Source: Candidatus Eiseniibacteriota bacterium (GTDB taxonomy: Bacteria; Joyebacterota; Joyebacteria; Joyebacterales; Joyebacteraceae). Taken from it: a stretch of DNA of 11,510 nt. Below the pieces are notes generated by a model. The model was given only the letters and a program-made list of their open reading frames with translations, had not been told where the DNA came from and did not search any database. The first letter of the stretch is position 1. Every line of letters starts with the position of its first letter. Shown piece after piece: positions 6,221-11,510 of the stretch. A program made the translations under genes and the position numbers. Location of the stretch: assembly GCA_030609605.1 (NCBI GenBank), contig JAUWBY010000052.1, positions 1 through 11,510 on the forward strand. Direction: 5' to 3'.

Positions 6221-8758
6221 TTGAGAACGAAACCAGCAAGGACTCAGCGTTTAAGACACATCGCCGGTGCGGCATCGGGGCTTCCAACCTGGGCCGCGCT
6301 CGCCGCTACTCTGCTCGTGTTCTGTCCCATGACGACCCACGCGGCCTCGCACGACAACAACGTCGAGTGGGACGGAGTCTCTCACATTTCGTGGCTGGAT
6401 CGCGACCCCCTATGCCCCATCGACGCTGAGACATTCACGATCACGTTCCAGACCTACGCCGACGACATCACTTCGGCTCGGGCGCACATCGACGATGGCG
6501 CCAGTGCCTGGATTGAGGCCTCGAAGACCTCCGCACGCGGGCCGTACGACGTCTGGACGGCGACCGTACCGGCCGCCGCCTCCGACGCCCTCTCCTACTG
6601 GTTCGAGATCACCGACGGCAGCGAGACCGACTACCTCAGTCTGAGCGGCATGTCGGCATCGCTCCTGGCAGACGGCGGCTTCGTTGTCGACTTCCTGACG
6701 CTCGAGCACGCTCCTGCTGGAGCGACGCCCGCCTCGGACGGCGGCACGGTCTTCAAGGTCTGGTCGCCGGACCGAACGGTCGCTCACGTCAGGGGCCAGT
6801 TCAACGGATGGGGTACATCCGACCCGATGATGAAGACGGGCGAGTACTTCACCGCCCACGTCCCCGCGGCTCACACTGGCCAGATGTACAAGTACTACTT
6901 CCAGAGCAGCCACTGGAACACTGACCCACGAGCCAGGCGGCTCAACCCGACCGACAACTACAATGCCTTCATCCTCGATCCCGACTCGTACGACTGGCAG
7001 GCCGATGACTTTGACGTTCCCGATTTCGAGGAAATGGTCGTCTATCAATTGCACGTCGGCACGTTCTCGGGGCGGAACGACCCGTACGGCGCCGCGAGCT
7101 TCCCCGCAGGATACTCGGACGTCACTGAGCGCGTCGGTCACCTTGTGGAACTCGGCATCAACGTCGTCATGATCAATCCCGTGACCGAGTTCCCGGGCGA
7201 CCACTCCGCCGGATACAACCCCATCACGGCGTGGTCCCCCGAGTGGATCTACGGCACCCCGGATGAGCTCAAGGAGATGGTCGATACGCTCCACGAGCAC
7301 GGCATCGCCGTCATCCACGACATCATCTGGAACCACTTCTCGTTCAGCGACAACTTCCTCTGGTACTACGACGGAACGCAGTGCTACTTCGACGAGCCGG
7401 CCGTCGACACACCGTGGGGCAGTCAGGCCGACTTCGACCGCGAGGGCGTGCGTGACTATTTCGTCGAGAGCGCCTTCTCGTGGCTCGAGGAGTTCCGCAT
7501 GGACGGCTTCCGGATGGACGCCACGTCCTATATGAACATCTATCCGCAGGAGGCCTCGGGCTGGAGCCTCATGCAGCGACTGAACGATGAAATGGACGGG
7601 CGCGCTATCGACAAGATCTGTATCGCGGAGCAGCTTCCGGACAACTCGTGGGTCACGCGGCCGACCTCGCTCGGGGGCGCCGGTTTCGACTCGCAATACT
7701 ACGACGAATTCACCGACCGCCTCCGCGAGGAGATCTTCGACGCCGCATACGGCAATCCCGAGATGTGGAAGATCCGGAACATCATCAATGGCGGTGGCGA
7801 CTATCTCCATGGCCGGCATGTGACGAACTACGTCGAACTGCACGACGAGGCGTGGCCATCGAGCGGCGGACAGCGCATCGTCAAATCGATCGACGCAACC
7901 GCTCCCCACGACGACGAGTGGGCAAAGGGGCGCGTCAAGCTCGCGCAGGGCTTGGTGCTGACCGCACCCGGGATACCTGCGATGCTGATGGGCTCCGAGT
8001 GGCTCGAAGACACGGACTTCGGCACCGACTCCGGGAATCGCATCGACTGGTCGAAGAAGACGACGTACTCCGGCATTTTCGACTACTTCAGTGACCTGAT
8101 TACGCTCCGGACGACGACGTCCTCGCTCCGCGCCGATGCCGGGCACGACGTCTTTCATCTCAATGAGAGCGGCAACGTGCTCGCGTTCCAGCGCTGGGAC
8201 GGAATCGGCGGTCTCGCGGTCGTGGTCGCGAACTTCTCGAACAACGACTACGCGACGTATCGCGTCGGTCTGCCCGAAGGCGGCGACTGGACCGAACTCG
8301 TCAACAGCCAGGACGCAGCCTACGACGGCAGCGGCATGACTAACCCGGGCGCACTCACCGCTGAGGCACACGCGTACGACGGGTTTGACCACTCGATGGT
8401 CCTTGCCCTCCCGGCGATGGGATTGCTCGTACTCTCCAACGGAGAAGGAACCGACGTGGCCGAGGAACCGGCGGAGTTCGGTGCGGCGCTCCATCTGATG
8501 CCGCGACGAAACCCAATGAGTGCGGGGTCCGAGATCGCTCTGACGCTCCCCGCCCCATCGCACGCGATCCTCGCCATCTACGACGTGCGCGGCAGGCTCG
8601 TTGCTACCGTGGTAGACGCGGACCTCCCAGCGGGCACGAGCTCCCACGTGTGGCACGGCCGTGACAAAGCGGGCCGGGAGCTTCCGTCAGGTATCTATTT
8701 CGCGCGGCTCACGGCTGATACGGGAAGCGCACACCGGAAGCTCGTGCTTCTGCGTTAG
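6221..8758 (+). CDS. Secreted GH13 enzyme, branching-enzyme/alpha-amylase-like
   Basis: 845 residues; acts on alpha-1,4-glucans by the retaining GH13 mechanism, as hydrolase or glucan branching/transfer enzyme. Residues 1-42 form a signal peptide (basic start, then 'WAALAATLLVFC' and 'THAAS'). Residues 45-150 are a beta-rich domain of CBM34/Ig-like appearance. Residues 172-260 are a CBM48-type module ('VFKVWSPD', 'GQFNGWG'). The barrel runs from about 272: region I 'DIIWNH' (367-372), region II 'GFRMDAT' with nucleophile D433, region III 'CIAEQ' with acid/base E470, region IV 'VELHDE' with D542. All three catalytic acids are present. The 'HDE' of region IV and the 'GYNP...YGTPDELKEMVD' segment (331-355) resemble branching enzymes more than typical amylases, which have 'NHD'. 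Residues 755-845 are a FlgD-like sorting-type tail ('IYDVRGRLV', 'SGIYFARL'). The TTG start is backed by its ribosome site and the signal peptide. GH13 membership is certain, exact reaction not. Confidence 0.88.
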   Translation: MRTKPARTQRLRHIAGAASGLPTWAALAATLLVFCPMTTHAASHDNNVEWDGVSHISWLDRDPLCPIDAETFTITFQTYADDITSARAHIDDGASAWIEASKTSARGPYDVWTATVPAAASDALSYWFEITDGSETDYLSLSGMSASLLADGGFVVDFLTLEHAPAGATPASDGGTVFKVWSPDRTVAHVRGQFNGWGTSDPMMKTGEYFTAHVPAAHTGQMYKYYFQSSHWNTDPRARRLNPTDNYNAFILDPDSYDWQADDFDVPDFEEMVVYQLHVGTFSGRNDPYGAASFPAGYSDVTERVGHLVELGINVVMINPVTEFPGDHSAGYNPITAWSPEWIYGTPDELKEMVDTLHEHGIAVIHDIIWNHFSFSDNFLWYYDGTQCYFDEPAVDTPWGSQADFDREGVRDYFVESAFSWLEEFRMDGFRMDATSYMNIYPQEASGWSLMQRLNDEMDGRAIDKICIAEQLPDNSWVTRPTSLGGAGFDSQYYDEFTDRLREEIFDAAYGNPEMWKIRNIINGGGDYLHGRHVTNYVELHDEAWPSSGGQRIVKSIDATAPHDDEWAKGRVKLAQGLVLTAPGIPAMLMGSEWLEDTDFGTDSGNRIDWSKKTTYSGIFDYFSDLITLRTTTSSLRADAGHDVFHLNESGNVLAFQRWDGIGGLAVVVANFSNNDYATYRVGLPEGGDWTELVNSQDAAYDGSGMTNPGALTAEAHAYDGFDHSMVLALPAMGLLVLSNGEGTDVAEEPAEFGAALHLMPRRNPMSAGSEIALTLPAPSHAILAIYDVRGRLVATVVDADLPAGTSSHVWHGRDKAGRELPSGIYFARLTADTGSAHRKLVLLR

Positions 8759-8888
8759 AAGCCGGTACCAAGAAAGCGCGGGGCAGGTCGCCCATTCTGA
8801 TGTACACTCCTTCTGCGAACTGAAGATCCACGGGGAAGGTGACGCCCACGCGCGTCGTCCTTCTCCACCCCCGGTCCCTTCGCCCGAG

Positions 8889-9322
8889 ATGACGTCGATC
8901 CCCGGAGGGACGTTCTTCATGGGATCGTCCATCGGCTGGGACAGCGAGCGACCGGTGACAGCAGATCCTACTCCTGGGGAACAGCTGACTTCAACCCCGG
9001 ATCGCCCCAGGAGAACGTGGGCGGCGGGCTCTTGCTCACGACGCCGGTCGGCAGCTACGCCTCCAGCGGATGGTGGGGACTCTATGATATGGGCGGCAAT
9101 GTCACGGAGCTTGTGGGCGACTGGCTCGAGTACAACTACTACGAGACGAGCGGCTCAGACAACCCCGTCGGGCCGTCAAGCTCTTCCGTGTCCCTGCGGG
9201 CCGTGCGAGGCGCCAACTACCTGACGACCGACGAATCCGGCATGCGCGTGGCCGCCAGGAACGGCATGTACATGAATTCGCAGGCCGCAACGTTCGGATT
9301 CAGGATTGGACGAAGCGAGTAG
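8889..9322 (+). pseudogene. Broken SUMF1/FGE-type (formylglycine-generating-like) gene
   Basis: Two pieces of one fold lie in different frames. From ATG 8889 the sequence reads 'MTSIPGGTFFMGS...DSERPV', the usual first strand of SUMF1/FGE-family proteins. At about 8955-8965 the family resemblance jumps to another frame, which reads 'SYSWGTADFNPG', 'TTPVGSY', 'GLYDMGGNVTELVGDW', 'RAVRGANY', 'RVAARNG' and 'FGFRIGRSE', the normal C-terminal half ending at TAG 9320-9322. The middle of the domain, roughly 80-120 residues including the 'EVTN..Y..F' and 'RLPTEAEWE' segments, is missing, so the fragment cannot fold normally. No cysteine is present in the 'RGANY' region, where true sulfatase activators carry theirs. 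No signal peptide precedes ATG 8889, and the 130 bases between 8758 and it hold nothing recognisable. An internal deletion with frameshift is likely; an assembly error is possible. Confidence 0.7.
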
Positions 9323-9358
9323 GAGACATGGGAGAGCGGTAGCAGCATTGAGAGAGCG

Positions 9359-9389
9359 ACGGCCGGCCCAAAAGGGCCGGCCGTTTGTT
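9359..9389 (+). terminator. Intrinsic terminator between convergent genes
   Basis: ACGGCCGGCCC (9359-9369) and GGGCCGGCCGT (9374-9384) form a perfect 11-bp GC-rich stem with an AAAA loop, followed by TTTGTT. The T-run is on the plus side, so it best stops transcription coming from the GH13 and FGE-remnant side. The same hairpin lies just past the pullulanase stop codon and may help end that transcript too, although no T-run follows it on the minus strand. Confidence 0.85.
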
Positions 9390-9394
9390 CTCCC

Positions 9395-11510
9395 CTACCG
9401 CACGAACACGGCCGTGGTCCTAGCCGGTACTGTGAAGCTCCCCGCAGCGTTGTCGAAGCGAGCCTCCCGCACGAGGGAATCCAGAGAACCCGCAAGAACC
9501 GGGTGAAGCTCAAATCTCCTCCCGCTCCATTCCTCTCCTGCGAACGACTGTTCCTCCGGATCTGCATTGAAGAGGACGACGATCTCCGTGTACTGCTCGT
9601 CGACGGAGGGAAGACCCTCGATCTCATCCGACAGGCTCATCACAATGAGTCCCGGAATCTGGCTCGGCCCGGTGTTATGGAATCTGACTCGCGCCTCGAC
9701 ACTGAGCGCTGCCGGTAATCTGAAGAGTCGCGAACTCTGCCGGACTCTCAGCATCTCTTTGAAATGAGCGAGACATGCGAGGATCTCGTCCTGCCCCGGC
9801 GAGAGTTCCTCCCGCGCAAGGATAGGACCTATGATGCGCCAGCGATCGTGGTTCTTCTCGGCCGATGGCAGCCCGACGGCGAAGTTGTTCGTCTCATAGC
9901 TCCAGTCGAGGCGGTTGAACCAGTCGCCGGCATTGTAGCTGTCGGCCTCCATCGATTTCGAGCGAAGGAGTTCCGATCCGGCGTGGAAGAACGGCACACC
10001 CTGTGAGAGCGAAACTATCGACAGTCCCATCATCTGCATCCGTACCCGGTCGGCCATCGTCGCTCCGGCGGGCGCCGCATACTGGATCTTGTCAAACCAA
10101 GTCTCGTTGTCGTGCGCCGATATGTAGGCGATCGTCTCCTGCGGCTCCTCCGCGAAACCGACGCTCTCGAACTGTCCGCCCGTCGTTGTCCGGCCGGTTC
10201 GATCGACGAACTCGTAACTCTTCAGATTGCCGGCGAGTCCGACCCGGATCCTGTCCGCTTGATTAAGAAGCGTCGCCCGCTCGAGTCCACCATCGCGATT
10301 GTAGCCACTCGGTGCGGTGAAGAGCCCGGTCGCAAAGCCCTGCTCGCGTCTGTCGGAGAACGCGCTTCCTCCACGTACCGCGTCCCGCATGCGGTCGTTG
10401 AAACAGCCGATTCCTGTCCCGGCCATGTTCATCTGCGTCGCGTTCACGCCGCGCTTACCACCACCCACCTCGCCGAAATCCCATCCTTCCCCATAGAGAT
10501 AGATGGCGGAGCCATCAACCCCATCAGCCTCCATCGTAAGCGCGTGGATCGCGTCCCGAGCTTCCTCCATATTGCGCTTCATGTGATGTCCCATGAGGTC
10601 GAACCGGAAACCGTCCACCCTGTAATCGCGGGCCCAGTGGACGAGGTCGTCGATCATGAGCCGCTCCATCATGTAGTGCTCCGTGGCCGTGTTCTGGCAG
10701 CACGTGCTCGTCTCCACCCGACCGTCGGCACTCAGGCGGTGGTAGTAGCCGGGAACGATGCGGTCGAGCACCGCACGCGGCTCGGGCCCGCTTGCGTGCG
10801 TGTGGTTGTAGACCACATCCATGATTACTTTCATGCCCTTCTTGTGGAGCGCGTCCACAAGGAGCTTAAATTCCTTTACCCGCGTGGCATCACCGGTCTT
10901 GGTTGCGAACCAGCCGTTGGGGGAGTTGAAGTGTACCGGCATGTATCCCCAGTTGTACCCATCGTTGGACTCATCGTTCTCGAAGTCCTGAATCGGCATG
11001 ATCTGGACCGTGTTGACACCCAGCTCCTCGAGGTGATCGATGCCTGTGAGGATCTCAGGATGCTCGGGCATGGTTGTTCCGGTCTCGGTGAATCCCAGGT
11101 ACATGCCCTTGTTGGTGATACCTGAATTGGAGGATATCGTGAAATCCCTGATGTGTAATTCATATATTATCACTTCGCTGCGGTCGAAGACCGGAGCGGG
11201 CCCGATCGGGGTCTCGTCCCTGATCACCATGCCACGGCCATTGTGGGCGGTGTTGCAGCGCGAGTAGGGATCTATGACATCGCGTTTCACATCCGCAAAG
11301 CGAGGGTCCGGTCCATCGGCCCTCAAGGTGTAGTACGTGCCGTTAAGGTCGCCAGCGACCGTGAACTCCCAGATACCCTTATCGGTATATGTCATCTCCT
11401 TAACATCGGGCTCGCCGCCTTCGGGCACATCATAGATGCTGAGTCTCAATGAGGTCGCCGTGGGGGCGAATACTCGAAAGACGGTCTCCTCCGGGGAATA
11501 GACCGCACCC
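9395..11510 (-). CDS. pulA: Pullulanase-type alpha-1,6-glucosidase, N-terminus beyond window edge
   Basis: Debranching enzyme that hydrolyses alpha-1,6 links in pullulan, starch or glycogen. 704 residues are visible; the frame stays open to the right edge, so the true start and any signal peptide are outside. Numbering from the first full codon (11509-11507): residues 1-90 are a CBM48-type module ('AVYSPEETVFRVFAPTAT' is its usual opening). The GH13 barrel runs about 110-560, with 'YELHIRDF' (116-123), the pullulanase signature 'YNWGY' (185-189), region I 'DVVYNH' (231-236), region II 'GFRFD' with nucleophile D304, region III 'GEGWD' with acid/base E341, and region IV 'AHDNE' with D467. Residues 585-704 match the DUF3372-type C-terminal domain of Klebsiella PulA-like and plant limit-dextrinase-like enzymes ('RQSSRLFRLP', 'RVRFHNTGP', 'IVVLFNA'). 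Unlike the two other glucan enzymes here it has no FlgD-like tail. A TTG at 11449 is not the start, because the CBM48 homology continues upstream of it. Confidence 0.92.
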   Translation of the reverse strand, partial: GAVYSPEETVFRVFAPTATSLRLSIYDVPEGGEPDVKEMTYTDKGIWEFTVAGDLNGTYYTLRADGPDPRFADVKRDVIDPYSRCNTAHNGRGMVIRDETPIGPAPVFDRSEVIIYELHIRDFTISSNSGITNKGMYLGFTETGTTMPEHPEILTGIDHLEELGVNTVQIMPIQDFENDESNDGYNWGYMPVHFNSPNGWFATKTGDATRVKEFKLLVDALHKKGMKVIMDVVYNHTHASGPEPRAVLDRIVPGYYHRLSADGRVETSTCCQNTATEHYMMERLMIDDLVHWARDYRVDGFRFDLMGHHMKRNMEEARDAIHALTMEADGVDGSAIYLYGEGWDFGEVGGGKRGVNATQMNMAGTGIGCFNDRMRDAVRGGSAFSDRREQGFATGLFTAPSGYNRDGGLERATLLNQADRIRVGLAGNLKSYEFVDRTGRTTTGGQFESVGFAEEPQETIAYISAHDNETWFDKIQYAAPAGATMADRVRMQMMGLSIVSLSQGVPFFHAGSELLRSKSMEADSYNAGDWFNRLDWSYETNNFAVGLPSAEKNHDRWRIIGPILAREELSPGQDEILACLAHFKEMLRVRQSSRLFRLPAALSVEARVRFHNTGPSQIPGLIVMSLSDEIEGLPSVDEQYTEIVVLFNADPEEQSFAGEEWSGRRFELHPVLAGSLDSLVREARFDNAAGSFTVPARTTAVFVR

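Noticed and set aside
6410..8656. A stop-free minus-strand reading frame of 748 codons opposite the GH13 gene
   Set aside because: It lies entirely antisense to a gene with clear catalytic motifs. Its translation is rich in Arg, Val, Glu and Asp with no recognisable domain, as expected from high GC at third codon positions.
8786..8793. Possible terminator directly after the GH13 gene
   Set aside because: Only weak 4-bp GC pairings can be found there and no T-run follows; the convincing terminator is at 9359-9384.
8839..8892. GTG 8839 as an upstream start for the FGE-type gene
   Set aside because: It opens only a 17-codon frame ending at TGA 8890-8892, with no signal peptide or match to the family.
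8661..9224. One continuous 187-codon plus-strand frame spanning the GH13 end and the FGE remnant
   Set aside because: Only its 'MTSIPGG...ERPV' part resembles a protein family. The first part overlaps the GH13 gene in another frame, and the part after about 8960 is out of frame with the real FGE C-terminal sequence.

Overview
The window is a GC-rich bacterial segment dominated by alpha-glucan (starch/glycogen/pullulan-type) degradation genes. Two long secreted enzymes end in a FlgD-like/'PNPFNP' C-terminal sorting-type domain. That tail is typical of FCB-group bacteria and neighbouring candidate phyla (Eisenbacteria-, Krumholzibacteria-, Fermentibacteria- or Latescibacteria-like lineages), so I infer an uncultured Gram-negative of that kind. 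The phylum cannot be fixed from the sequence alone.

Layout, left to right. (1) A DUF1844 protein on the minus strand runs off the left edge. It has an Ala/Gly/Asp-rich tail built from a 51-bp tandem repeat, its own sigma70-like promoter and a good Shine-Dalgarno. (2) A hairpin separates it from a two-gene minus-strand operon: an arylsulfotransferase-like (ASST) lipoprotein (4629-5996), then a roughly 1340-residue secreted GH57-like enzyme (600-4613), with 15 nt between them. (3) A 224-bp divergent regulatory region (5997-6220) carries one well-formed -35/-10 pair facing each way. (4) A secreted GH13 enzyme (6221-8758, plus) resembles branching enzymes and has a CBM48-type domain. (5) Downstream lie the wrecked remains of a SUMF1/formylglycine-generating-enzyme-type gene (8889-9322), with its middle deleted and its reading frame shifted. 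(6) A strong intrinsic terminator (9359-9384) separates this from a convergent pullulanase (9395 to beyond the right edge, minus) with GH13 catalytic motifs and the DUF3372-type C-terminus of pulA-like enzymes.

Working together (inference): GH57 and GH13 enzymes outside the cytoplasm would cut or rearrange alpha-1,4/alpha-1,6 glucans, and the pullulanase would debranch them. The divergent promoters suggest that the ASST-GH57 operon and the GH13 gene are co-regulated. The ASST-like lipoprotein has no obvious place in starch breakdown, and its tight coupling to the GH57 gene is the least expected feature here. I see no CRISPR array, tRNA, rRNA, insertion sequence or phage gene.
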